NCBI RefSeq assembly: GCF_040702505.1
Contig: NZ_JBFBLC010000003.1
Location: 124,001 to 188,000 of the forward strand
Length of the DNA stretch: 64,000 bases
Origin: Terrabacter sp040702505
GTDB lineage: Bacteria; Actinomycetota; Actinomycetes; Actinomycetales; Dermatophilaceae
Reading direction: 5' to 3'
Within the stretch, counting starts at the first letter, position 1. Each line of letters starts with the position of its first letter. The position numbers were made by a program, and so were the translations under genes. Under the pieces are notes generated by a model. The model saw only the letters and a program-made list of their open reading frames with translations. It did not search any database and was not told the DNA's origin. Positions 26,051-36,693 of this stretch are shown one piece after another.

Positions 26051-27264
26051 CCGGCCAGCCGGCCCGGACCCTGACGCGCGGCCAGGCGCGCCGGGTGGCG
26101 CTCGCGGCCCAGGGCTTCCTCGACGCGAGGCCGGAGCCGTTCACCGCCACCATGCGGCACGTGCAGCGCGTCGTCGACCGGGTCGGGGTCGTGCAGATCG
26201 ACAGCGTCAACGTGCTGACGCGCAGCCAGTACCTCCCGTTCTTCTCGCGCCTCGGGCCCTACGACACCGCGCTGCTGGACCGCGCCCGTGACCGGGCGCC
26301 CCGGCGTGTGGTCGAGTACTGGGCCCACGAGGCGAGCCTCGTCCCGCCGTCCACGTGGCCGCTGCTCGACTTCCGCATGCGGGCCGCCGCCGAGAAGGCG
26401 TGGGGTGGGATGCGTCGCATCCTGCAGGAGCGACCCGACTACGTGCAGATCGTGCGGGCCGAGGTCGAGGCGCGAGGCCCGCTGACCGCGCGCGAGGTCG
26501 AGGTGGCGCTCGCGCACGACCAGCCCCGCCGCACCGATCACTGGGGCTGGAACTGGTCCGACGTCAAGCAGGCGCTCGAGTACCTTTTCTGGGCCGGGCA
26601 GATCAGCTCGGCCGGTCGCACGAGCCAGTTCGAGCGCCGGTATGCCGCCCTGACGACCACCGCGCCCCCGGCGCAGCGAGCGGCGTGGACCCACCGCCCC
26701 GGCGCCGAGGCCGATGCCGACCGCTACGTCGAGCTGGTGCGCATCGCCGCTCGCGCCCACGGGGTCGCGACCGAGGTGTGCCTGGCCGACTACTTCCGCA
26801 TCCGCCGCGAGGAGGCCCGCCCCGCCATCGCCCGGCTCGTCGCCGACGGCGAGCTGGTCCCCGTTACCGTGCCCGGCTGGCGGCCGGCGTGGCTGCACGC
26901 GCAGGCCCGGCTGCCGCGCCGCGTGCACGCCGAGGCGCTGCTGAGCCCCTTCGACTCCCTGGTCTGGACGCGTGAGCGCATCCACGCCCTGTGGGACTTC
27001 CACTACCGGATCGAGATCTACACCCCGGCACACAAGCGCGTGCACGGCTACTACGTGCTGCCCTTCCTGTTCGGTGACGCGCTCGTGGCCCGCTGCGACC
27101 TCAAGGCCGACCGCGCCGCCGGCGTGCTGCGCTGCCACCGCGTCACGTGGGAGCCCGGGGCGCCGGCCGAGGCGCGCCCCGCGCTGCTGCGCAACCTCGA
27201 GACGATGGCCGCCTGGCTGGGCCTCGACGCCGTCGACGCCCCGCACGAGCCGGCGGCCCGTTGA
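26047..27264 (+). CDS. YcaQ/AlkX-type DNA glycosylase (winged-helix HTH_42 family)
   Basis: 405 aa, the standard family length. The N-terminal winged-helix part contains RVGVVQIDSVNVLTRSQYLPFFSRLG, where QID near residue 57 is the catalytic Gln-x-Asp motif of E. coli YcaQ (unhooks interstrand crosslinks). Further family segments are VEYWAHEASLVP, the tryptophan-rich WGWNWSDVKQALEYLFWAGQI, and LLSPFDSLVWTRERIHALWDFHYRIEIYTP followed by GYYVLPFLFG. It probably excises bulky or crosslinked alkylated bases. It overlaps the response-regulator gene by 4 nt (GTGA), so it may be regulated with it. Codon TAT within the octamer copy at 26640. Confidence 0.85.
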   Translation: MTGQPARTLTRGQARRVALAAQGFLDARPEPFTATMRHVQRVVDRVGVVQIDSVNVLTRSQYLPFFSRLGPYDTALLDRARDRAPRRVVEYWAHEASLVPPSTWPLLDFRMRAAAEKAWGGMRRILQERPDYVQIVRAEVEARGPLTAREVEVALAHDQPRRTDHWGWNWSDVKQALEYLFWAGQISSAGRTSQFERRYAALTTTAPPAQRAAWTHRPGAEADADRYVELVRIAARAHGVATEVCLADYFRIRREEARPAIARLVADGELVPVTVPGWRPAWLHAQARLPRRVHAEALLSPFDSLVWTRERIHALWDFHYRIEIYTPAHKRVHGYYVLPFLFGDALVARCDLKADRAAGVLRCHRVTWEPGAPAEARPALLRNLETMAAWLGLDAVDAPHEPAAR

Positions 27265-27353
27265 GCGGGAGGGGGCGACACGGCATACGTCCTCGGGTCA
27301 TGCTGGAACAGGGCCGCTCACCGATGCGTTGGTCGTTGTGTCCGGAAGGCGGC

Positions 27354-27359
27354 TAGCCT
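27354..27359 (+). promoter_or_regulatory. -10 box upstream of secA
   Basis: TAGCCT at 27354-27359 predicts a leader of about 75 nt before ATG 27443; GGGAGTGAG just upstream of the ATG is the ribosome site. Confidence 0.4.
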
Positions 27360-27442
27360 AGGCGGGTCCCGTGACGTCTCACGGGCGATGGAGCCCGCCC
27401 ACCGGGCGCGTCCACACGTTCAGTCGGGAGTGAGATCACCAG

Positions 27443-30256
<2,814 letters not shown>

Positions 30257-30265
30257 CCCTGAAGG

Positions 30266-30321
30266 CACGAACGAGCCACGTCCCGGACACCGGCTGGTGT
30301 CCGGGACGTCGTTCGTTCGTG
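30266..30321 (+). terminator. secA terminator, two-tier hairpin
   Basis: ACGTCCCGGACACC (30278-30291) pairs perfectly with GGTGTCCGGGACGT (30296-30309), loop GGCT. CACGAACGA (30266-30274) and TCGTTCGTG (30313-30321) pair outside it. An octamer copy (30330) follows immediately. Confidence 0.8.
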
Positions 30322-30395
30322 GAGGTTTGGTATGCCGTCGCCGGCGTCAGCGTGGCCGCGCGGCACCCGGGGCGGCTGGCGGCTCGGGAAGGGCC

Positions 30396-31001
30396 TCAGC
30401 CGATGGTGAGGGCGGTGACGAGCCAGCGGCCGTCGAGGCCCTCGAGCCGCAGCGCCAGCGCCCGGACCCGTCCGTGCGAGACGACGACCGCGCAGGCCTC
30501 GACGATGCCGTCGGCGGGCTCGCAGATCCGGACCCGGCGCACGACGGCGGGACGTCGGGCCCCGGGGATCCGGCGCCGCCCGGCGACCATCGCCTGGCGG
30601 GCGAGAACGGAGTAGACCGACGGGGCGGTGTGCCGGATCAGTTGCGGGGCCGGGCGCTGGCCGGACACGATCTCGACCACGGCCTGCGCCACGCGCCCGA
30701 CGAACGCCGTCGGGTCGGGGAGCAGGCTGCTGCGCGTCGGCTGCCGGCCGAAGTCCTCGTCGTCACGGGCGCCGAAGAAGTCGAGGGCGAGGGCGTCCTG
30801 CGCGTAGGGCCGCTCCCCGTGCCACGCCTCGTCCGCGCTGATGATGCGCGGTGCGGTCTGCGGGATGCGCCGGACCGTGAAGGTGTCGCCGGCCGGTGAG
30901 ACGCAGGTGGTGCTCGACGTGGATGCGGCCGATGTGGGGGCCTTCGTGGCAGTCGTGGCAGCCGTGGCAGCCGTGGCGCCTGACGGGCGTGCGGGGCTCA
31001 T
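30396..31001 (-). CDS. Rv3235-family protein
   Basis: 201 aa. An Ala/Thr-rich N-terminus of about 40 residues precedes a conserved domain: VGRVAQAVVEIVSGQRPAPQLIRHTAPSVYSVLARQ, then RRPAVVRRVRICEPADGIVEACAVV and a last strand RALALRLEGLDGRWLVTALTIG. This pattern is that of the actinobacterial Rv3235 family found near secA. The function is unknown; the C-terminal strand order resembles NTF2-type folds. Part of the N-terminus is coded by a 9-bp tandem repeat (30945-30980). Its ATG overlaps the LysM gene's stop by 4 nt, so it is translated after it. Confidence 0.75.
   Translation of the reverse strand: MSPARPSGATAATAATTATKAPTSAASTSSTTCVSPAGDTFTVRRIPQTAPRIISADEAWHGERPYAQDALALDFFGARDDEDFGRQPTRSSLLPDPTAFVGRVAQAVVEIVSGQRPAPQLIRHTAPSVYSVLARQAMVAGRRRIPGARRPAVVRRVRICEPADGIVEACAVVVSHGRVRALALRLEGLDGRWLVTALTIG
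30945..30980 (-). repeat. 9-bp tandem repeat at the Rv3235-like N-terminus
   Basis: Four copies of CGTGGCAGY (the last reads CGTGGCGCC) code an Ala/Thr-rich stretch. Slippage would change length without frameshift. Confidence 0.7.
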
Positions 31002-32014
31002 CGCCGGCCTCCCGTGGCTGCCGCGCCGACCACGCCTGGTGCCGCCGGACCGGCGTGCCGGCCCGGGGGCGGCCTGAGCTGCTGTCCCGGCACGAGCAGG
31101 TCCGGGTCGTCGCCGATGACGGCCCGGTTGGCTTCATACCACCGGGGCCACTCGTGGGCGACCTCGGTATCGGTGGCCCCGGTGCCCATGTGGCGGGCGG
31201 CGATCGACCAGAGAGAGTCGCCACGGCGCACCGTCACCAGCTCGTGGGTGGACGTCGCCGCGCGGGGTGCCGGGGCCAGCAGGCGTGGGCGGTCCGCGTC
31301 GTGCACCGGCGGGGGTGCGGACGGCAGGTAGCCGGGGCCGCGCGTCGGTGCGGGAGCGGACGTCGCGGGCGGCGGCGGGGCATCCAGACGCCGGGGGCCC
31401 GGCCGGTCGAGCGTCGGCAGGAACCCCGGGCCGTCGTCCACCCGAGCGCCAGCCACGGGCGTACCGGAGGCCTTCGCCCGAGGCGCCTCGGGAGCGGTGG
31501 GCGCGTAGCCCGGCAGCAGGCCGGCGCCCGCGTGCCCCGCGGCCGCACCTGCACCGTTCCGGCCGGCGTCGACCGACGCGGTGGACGCGTTCGCCATCGG
31601 AGCGGAAGGCAGCGCGCACGAGCCGACGGCCGCGCCCAGGGTGAAGGTCAACAGCCTCCGGACCGCCAGGGGCGTGACGCGCTCGGCCAGCCGTCCGGCC
31701 AGTCGGCCGGCGGCGCCGGGAAGCAGGGCCAGCGCCGCGAGCAGGGAGCCGAGGGCCAGCCAGCCGGCGAGGCCGGCTCCGAGCCACATGATCAGCAGGA
31801 GCAGCACGTCGTCGGCCCGTGCAGCCCCGCGGATCAACGGCGGTGCGTGCCGCGCGAGCGTGAGCAGCACCAGCAGAGCGGTGGCCCCGACGGCCGTGCC
31901 GAGCAGGCTCGCGGCCAGCTCCCGCGCCGCGCTGGTCCGAGTCCGGCGCGGCCGCAGGCCGGGTGCCGGGGGAGCCGGGATGGGCATCCGTGTCGCGTTC
32001 GTTCCCCTGTTCAT
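30998..32014 (-). CDS. LysM-domain membrane protein
   Basis: 338 aa. Two membrane helices near residues 30-52 (ELAASLLGTAVGATALLVLL) and 63-95 (LLLLIMWLGAGLAGWLALGS), perhaps a third near 125. A Pro/Ala/Gly linker of about 130 residues follows, with repeated G-x-G-x-LP motifs (GAGLLPGYAP, GPGFLPTL, GPGYLPSA). A C-terminal LysM domain (HELVTVRRGDSLWSIAARHMG to LLVPGQQLRPP) should bind peptidoglycan outside the membrane. ATG 32014 is chosen because a promoter -10 ends 6 nt upstream; in-frame upstream codons exist. It is the first gene of a LysM/Rv3235 pair and is divergent from the gene at 32134. Confidence 0.8.
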   Translation of the reverse strand: MNRGTNATRMPIPAPPAPGLRPRRTRTSAARELAASLLGTAVGATALLVLLTLARHAPPLIRGAARADDVLLLLIMWLGAGLAGWLALGSLLAALALLPGAAGRLAGRLAERVTPLAVRRLLTFTLGAAVGSCALPSAPMANASTASVDAGRNGAGAAAGHAGAGLLPGYAPTAPEAPRAKASGTPVAGARVDDGPGFLPTLDRPGPRRLDAPPPPATSAPAPTRGPGYLPSAPPPVHDADRPRLLAPAPRAATSTHELVTVRRGDSLWSIAARHMGTGATDTEVAHEWPRWYEANRAVIGDDPDLLVPGQQLRPPPGRHAGPAAPGVVGAAATGGRR

Positions 32015-32019
32015 GCCTC

Positions 32020-32049
32020 CATTCAATGCAGTTTGCTTGCGTTTGGTCA
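32020..32049 (-). promoter_or_regulatory. Promoter of the LysM gene
   Basis: On the minus strand TTGACC, an 18-nt spacer and TTGAAT form a -35/-10 pair in an unusually A+T-rich stretch (about 32000-32090). The -10 ends 6 nt before ATG 32014, giving a leaderless mRNA. Confidence 0.5.
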
Positions 32050-32133
32050 AGAGTGAGAGCGTTCGGCGATGCATTTTCGCGCCGAGAGCCGGTTCGACTG
32101 GCCGGTCGACGCCGGGACCGCAAGGGTGTGCTC

Positions 32134-32679
32134 ATGCGCTGGGACCGCCTGTTCGAGGACCTCGAGGCCCAGCTCGGGCTGGAGGACGCCCGCGAGCTCA
32201 GCTCGGAGGTGGCCGACCGGACCCGGCGCGAGCGGGCCCTGCTGGATCTGCACACCCGACTGCTCGCCAACGTGGGCAGCGCGGGCGTCGCCCTGCGCCT
32301 TCCCGGGCGGGTCCTCGCCGGGAAGCTCGTGGACGTGGGCCCCGACTGGGCCCTGCTGGAGACCGCGCCGGAGCGCCCCGTGCTGGTCGCGCTCGGGGCG
32401 GTACGAGCCGTGAGTGGTCTGGGTCCGGGCGCTCGTACCGCCTCCGTCGTGGCGAAGCGGTTCGCGCTGGGCGCGGCGCTACGTGCGCTGAGCCGGGACC
32501 GCGCCGTCGTGGAGGTGGCCGACCTCGACGGCCGTCCGGCCACCGGCACGATCGACGTCGTCGGGGCCGACCACCTGGAGCTCGCGGAGCATGCTGCGGA
32601 CGAGTCGAGACGTGCCGCCAACGTCACCGGCCGGCTGCTCGTGCCCTTCTGGTCGTTGGGCTCGGTGCGGCGGCTGTGA
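32134..32679 (+). CDS. Conserved hypothetical protein with a helical N-terminus
   Basis: 181 aa, not recognised. It starts MRWDRLFEDLEAQLGLEDARELSSEVADRTR, a charged helical region, and continues with beta-rich segments: VALRLPGRVLAGKLVDVGPDWALLE, VALGAVRAVSGLG and RPATGTIDVVGADHLELAEH. The repeating short-strand character (a small barrel with the GRVLxGxLVDVGPDWxLLE pattern) recalls Sm/PRC-type barrels that sense or bind RNA or ligand, but this is only shape. No signal peptide. It is divergent from the LysM gene and convergent with the HTH gene. Start ATG 32134; GTG 32128 is two codons upstream. Confidence 0.6.
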   Translation: MRWDRLFEDLEAQLGLEDARELSSEVADRTRRERALLDLHTRLLANVGSAGVALRLPGRVLAGKLVDVGPDWALLETAPERPVLVALGAVRAVSGLGPGARTASVVAKRFALGAALRALSRDRAVVEVADLDGRPATGTIDVVGADHLELAEHAADESRRAANVTGRLLVPFWSLGSVRRL

Positions 32680-32723
32680 AGCGCGAGCCTGCAGCACCCG
32701 TGGCCGGGCCCGGGTGCGGCCGG

Positions 32724-32951
32724 CTACTCCTCGCCGGCGCCGCCGAACGGGTGGGCCTGCACGAACGACTTGGTCTCGGCGTACATCCGCTGGATGTAGT
32801 TCTCCAGCTCGGTGGCCTCGACGCGCCACTGCCCCCGGCCGCCGATCTTGATGGCGGGCAGCTCACCCGAGCGCACCAGGGCGTACGCCTGGGCCGAGGA
32901 GATGTTGAGGATCTCCGACACCTCGGCGAGCTGCAGGAACCTCTGGGCCAC
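32724..32951 (-). CDS. Excisionase-type helix-turn-helix DNA-binding protein
   Basis: 75 aa, HTH_17/excisionase family. LQLAEVSEILNISSAQAYALVRSGELPAIKIGGRGQWRVEATELENYIQRMY is the complete winged-helix module: helix-turn-helix, then the GGRGQWR wing, then the last helix. Despite the family name, no integrase or phage gene is near, so it is more likely a small chromosomal regulator like BldC. GTG 32951 is preceded by AAGGAG with 6 nt spacing. A TAGGAT -10 at 33056-33051 could start its mRNA. Confidence 0.8.
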   Translation of the reverse strand: MAQRFLQLAEVSEILNISSAQAYALVRSGELPAIKIGGRGQWRVEATELENYIQRMYAETKSFVQAHPFGGAGEE

Positions 32952-33201
32952 GTGAACTCCTTGTCTGCTGCCGTCGGCGACGGCCCGACCTCATTCGTAC
33001 CCCGAGCAGGCGTCGAGCGACCCATGGGCCACCGTCGGGGGATGATGACCATCCTAAGGAGGCCAGGCGGGCAGCCTGCCGGGTTGTCCCCACCTGTGCG
33101 GCTGGGCGCGCGGTTCTGGCGCCCCTGATGCAGGATGGCTCCGCGACGTGCGGCCGAGCGGCCGGCGCCAGCCCATCACCGGCATGACCACAGGGGACCA
33201 C

Positions 33202-33864
33202 ATGACAGAGCTGGCTACTCCCAGCGCCAAACGCCTGCAACGACCGTCGTGGCGCGACAGCCGTCTCGTCGTCGGCGTGCTCCTCATCCTCGTCGCCGCG
33301 ACGCTCGGCGCCAAGGCTGTGGCCAGCGCCGACGACCGCACCCCGATGTGGGTGGCCGCCGCCAACCTCGTCGCGGGCGACGCGGTCCAGGAGGCCTCCT
33401 TCGTGCGGGCGGACGTGCGGCTGGCCGACGGCATGGACAGCTACCTCTCCGCGAACGCACCCGCCCCGACCGGCTCCTTCATGCTGCGTGACGTGCGGGC
33501 CGGGGAGCTGATCCCGGTCTCGGCGGTCGGTGGGCCCGACGCCGTGGACGTCCAGCGGGTGACGGTCCGTGCCGACGCGATGTCCACCAACGGCCTCACC
33601 AAGGGCAGCCGCGTCGACGTGTTCGTCACGCCGAAGGCGCCGACGACGAGCGATGCCTCGCGGCCGGCCACGAAGAAGGTGCTCGACTCGGCGGCGGTGG
33701 CGGCGGTCCTCACGAGCTCGGCGGCGCTGAGCTCGGGGTCGACGACGTCCGTGCAGATCTACGTGCCGTCCAGCAAGGTCCAGCCCCTGGTCGAGGCGGT
33801 CGACGCCGACGCCAAGGTGACGCTGGTGCCCTCGGTGGGCGCCGTCTCCGGCGGTGGCGCGTGA
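33202..33864 (+). CDS. SAF-domain protein, CpaB/RcpC-like
   Basis: 220 aa. One N-terminal membrane helix (residues about 20-40, RLVVGVLLILVAATLGAKAVASA). The SAF domain follows (MWVAAANLVAGDAVQEASFVRADVRLAD, then MLRDVRAGELIPVSAVGG), and a second beta-domain (VQRVTVRADAMSTNGLTKGSRVDVFV) as in CpaB/RcpC of Tad pili. CpaB proteins are thought to act in the periplasmic or wall part of Flp pilus assembly. ATG 33202 gives a normal N-terminus; upstream in-frame starts at 33148 and 33184 are possible. Its stop overlaps the ATPase gene by 4 nt. Confidence 0.75.
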   Translation: MTELATPSAKRLQRPSWRDSRLVVGVLLILVAATLGAKAVASADDRTPMWVAAANLVAGDAVQEASFVRADVRLADGMDSYLSANAPAPTGSFMLRDVRAGELIPVSAVGGPDAVDVQRVTVRADAMSTNGLTKGSRVDVFVTPKAPTTSDASRPATKKVLDSAAVAAVLTSSAALSSGSTTSVQIYVPSSKVQPLVEAVDADAKVTLVPSVGAVSGGGA

Positions 33865-35336
33865 GCGAGGTCCTGACGGCCCTGAGCCCCCAGTGGGAGT
33901 CCGGGGTCGCGACCACCCTCGAGGGACTGCGCGGCGTCTCCGTCACCCGCCGCTGCGCCGACGTCGCGGAGCTGCTCTCGGTGGCGGACGCCGGGGTGGG
34001 GGACACCGCCGTGGTCTCCTCCGACCTGCGGGGCCTCGACCTGGCCGTCGTCGACCGGCTCAGGGCCGACGGCATACACGTCGTGGGGGTGCACCCGGCC
34101 GACGACGAGGCCGCCGAGCGCCGCCTGCGCCAGCTGACGATCAGCGTGACGTTGCCCGTCGACGCTGCGGCCGACCGGTGGCAGCAGGCGCTCGAGGAGG
34201 GCGCGTTCACGACCGACGCCCTGGAGGCGGCCCTGGCGCCCCTCACGGGCGAGGGGGAGTCCCGCCCGGGTGACCCGGGCGCGGACGTGGCCGGTGAGCC
34301 CGTCGACGACGACACCACCGGCGCAGCCGGTTGGCGTCCGGCGGGGTCGCCCGAGTCCGACCACGTCGCCGCCGACGGCGAGCCGCGGTCCGGCGACGGC
34401 GATGCGGGCGCGCTCCTCGGGTCAGGCACCGACCGCCCCCGCGACGGTGGGCCGGGGCGCGCACCGGTCATCGCGGTGTGGGGACCGACAGGAGCGCCCG
34501 GGCGCACGACCGTCGCCACCACGCTCGCAGCCGAGCTCGCAGGTCGGGGCGTGCAGACGCTGCTCGTCGACGCCGACACCTACGGCGGCTGCGTCGCCCA
34601 GGCCCTCGGGCTGCTCGACGAGGCTCCCGGGATCGCCGCCGCCTGCCGCGCCGCCGACCAGGGCCTGCTCGACCTGCCGGCCCTCTCACGCATCGCCCCG
34701 CAGGTGGTGCCCGGCCTGCGGGTGCTCACCGGTTTGCCGAAGGCAGAGCGCTGGCCCGAGGTGCGGGCGGCCACGCTCGAGCGGGTGCTCGAGCTGAGCC
34801 GCTCCCTCGTGCGCGTCGTCGTCGTCGACTGCGGCTTCTGCCTCGAGGACGACGAGGAGCTCAGCTACGACACCGTGGCCCCGCGGCGCAACGAGGCGAC
34901 GCTGACGTCGCTTGCCGCCTCCGACCTCGTGGTGGCCGTGGGCGGCGCCGATCCGGTCGCTCTCCAGCGCTTCGTCCGTGGTCTGCAGGAGCTCGGCACG
35001 GTGCCCTCGGGCAGCCCGGTCGCCGTCGTCAACCGGGTGCGCTCCAGCGCCGTCGGCTCTCGCCCCGAGTCCCGCATCGCCGACTCGCTGCAGCGCTTCG
35101 CCGGTCTCGGGTCGGTGCGCTTCGTGCCTGACGACCCGGCGACCCTGGACGGGGCGCTCCTCGCCGGACGCTCGGTCGTCGAGCACGCCCCGGACTCCCC
35201 GGTGCGCCGGGCTGTCGCCGACCTCGCCACCGGACTGCTGCCGTGGACGGCCTCCGGGGAGCGCCGCCAGCGCCGCGAGCGACGCCGGCGCGGGTCCCGG
35301 CTCGGGCGCCGCTCCTCCGCCGCGGTGGAGGCCTGA
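33861..35336 (+). CDS. CpaE/TadZ-like MinD-family ATPase with an altered P-loop
   Basis: 491 aa. Residues 1 to about 130 resemble an atypical receiver domain with no clear phospho-acceptor (AVVSSDLRGLDLAVVDRLRADGIHVVGVHP). A linker of about 70 acidic/Gly-rich residues follows. The MinD/ParA-like ATPase starts near residue 203: VIAVWGPTGAPGRTTVATTLAAELAGRGVQTLLVDADTYGGC, then VVVVDCGFCLED and AVVNRVR. The deviant Walker A KGGxGKT reads GPTGAPGRTT here, with Arg in place of the final Lys and no signature Lys. TadZ/CpaE proteins place Tad secretion machinery at the cell pole. The C-terminus is strongly basic. GTGA overlap with the SAF gene. Confidence 0.75.
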   Translation: MSEVLTALSPQWESGVATTLEGLRGVSVTRRCADVAELLSVADAGVGDTAVVSSDLRGLDLAVVDRLRADGIHVVGVHPADDEAAERRLRQLTISVTLPVDAAADRWQQALEEGAFTTDALEAALAPLTGEGESRPGDPGADVAGEPVDDDTTGAAGWRPAGSPESDHVAADGEPRSGDGDAGALLGSGTDRPRDGGPGRAPVIAVWGPTGAPGRTTVATTLAAELAGRGVQTLLVDADTYGGCVAQALGLLDEAPGIAAACRAADQGLLDLPALSRIAPQVVPGLRVLTGLPKAERWPEVRAATLERVLELSRSLVRVVVVDCGFCLEDDEELSYDTVAPRRNEATLTSLAASDLVVAVGGADPVALQRFVRGLQELGTVPSGSPVAVVNRVRSSAVGSRPESRIADSLQRFAGLGSVRFVPDDPATLDGALLAGRSVVEHAPDSPVRRAVADLATGLLPWTASGERRQRRERRRRGSRLGRRSSAAVEA

Positions 35337-35358
35337 CCCCCGGCGGGGGCCCCGAGCG

Positions 35359-36693
35359 CTAGCTGCTGAAGAGGATGGTCAGCCCGCCGAGGGTGTAGAC
35401 GATCATGACGACCATCAGCGGGACCTGACCGATGACGGCCGCGCGCCGGTCGAGCACTGTGATCGCCCGCTCGTGGGCGGCGAAGACCCCGAGCACGTGG
35501 CCCACGACGATGCTCACCGCCTGGATGGTCGCGACCAGGGTCGGCTGGATCAGGGCGTCGTTCGGGGTGAGCCCCGCCGTGCCGAGCAGGTCTGCGCCGG
35601 TGCCGAGCGGGTCGGTCAGCAGGCGCCACGCGTACTGCCCCTGGTAGACCCACAGCGACCAGTAGTGCGCGACGAGGTAGCCGCCGGCGATCGGGATGAG
35701 CGAGGGCGCGATGTCGCTGACGAAGGAGAAGGAGCTCGAGAACGGCTCGCGGGCCAGGCGCAGCGACACCGCGGAGGCGAGCCAGAGCGTGACGGCGACG
35801 AGGGCGAAGAAGCCGAGCAGCGTCAGGGTCTTCAGCAGGGACGAGGGCAGCGGTGAGCTCTGCACGAAGGTCGCCCACCGCAGGTTGGCCGAGAAGCCGT
35901 CGTATGCCGTCCCGCCCAGCATGACCGCCACCGTCGCCACGAGACCACGCTGACCCCGCAGCGCGTTGACGCCGTGCAGGGGGGTGCGCACCACCCAGCG
36001 GCCGTCCGGGCGGCGTCCGAGCGGTGAGAGCAGCCCCAGCAGCCGCGACCACGCCTCGAAGGGGTCGGCGTGCTCGAACCACTCACGTCCGAAGACGGCG
36101 GCGCCGAGGACCGAGACGGCCAGGAAACCTCCGACCAGCAGGCGCAGGAAGCCGAGCGAGGTGTTGTCCTCGGCGACGAGCTCGACCCACGTGAAGGTCG
36201 CGAGGCCCAGCGCGGCCGGCCACAGACCCCAGCGGTAGGGCAGGACGGCGAGGTCGGCGGAGACCCTCGCGAGGCGCAGCAGACCGGAGTGCACGGCCCG
36301 CACGGGGTTGATCACGCGCCAGACGGGGCCCAGAAGCATGGAGGCGAACGCCAGGCCCACCCACAGCCACACGTAGACCACGTGCGGCACGGGGTTGCGC
36401 GCCGAGTCCGCCCCGAGGAAGAGGGCGGCGAGGGTCAAAAGGGTGAGGACACCGGCGAGGACCCGGGCGACCACCCGCAGCCAGCGGGAGTCGAGCACCG
36501 CCGCGACCCGACGGGGCACGAGCAGCCCGTCGGTGTCGCGCAGTCGCGGTTCACGCCAGAGGGTGCCGAGGGCGACGAAGGAGATGACGAGCACCGCGAC
36601 GGCGGAGACGACGAGCGCGGTGAACGGTAGCGGCAGGTCGCTGCGGCTGCCCACCCCGTGGGCCGGAAGCACCGTGGGAAGCAGCATGCTCAA
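35359..36693 (-). CDS. Polytopic membrane protein of unknown function
   Basis: 444 aa with about ten hydrophobic helices, for example FTALVVSAVAVLVISFVAL near residue 25, VLAGVLTLLTLAALFLG near 78 and VVYVWLWVGLAFASMLLGPV near 105. A cytoplasmic-looking loop, DPFEAWSRLLGLLSPLGRRPDGRWVVR, lies near 210. The helix SLIPIAGGYLVAHYWSLWVYQGQY near 342 contains a His-Tyr pair in the membrane. The family occurs in other actinobacteria but I know no function. The start is TTG 36693, overlapping the upstream lipoprotein stop (TTGA); ATG 36687 is an equally likely start. The coupling suggests a two-protein envelope unit. Confidence 0.6.
   Translation of the reverse strand: MSMLLPTVLPAHGVGSRSDLPLPFTALVVSAVAVLVISFVALGTLWREPRLRDTDGLLVPRRVAAVLDSRWLRVVARVLAGVLTLLTLAALFLGADSARNPVPHVVYVWLWVGLAFASMLLGPVWRVINPVRAVHSGLLRLARVSADLAVLPYRWGLWPAALGLATFTWVELVAEDNTSLGFLRLLVGGFLAVSVLGAAVFGREWFEHADPFEAWSRLLGLLSPLGRRPDGRWVVRTPLHGVNALRGQRGLVATVAVMLGGTAYDGFSANLRWATFVQSSPLPSSLLKTLTLLGFFALVAVTLWLASAVSLRLAREPFSSSFSFVSDIAPSLIPIAGGYLVAHYWSLWVYQGQYAWRLLTDPLGTGADLLGTAGLTPNDALIQPTLVATIQAVSIVVGHVLGVFAAHERAITVLDRRAAVIGQVPLMVVMIVYTLGGLTILFSS

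Noticed and set aside
32724..32951. Prophage or integrative element marked by an excisionase-like gene
   Set aside because: No integrase, attachment repeats or phage genes nearby; composition matches the surroundings.
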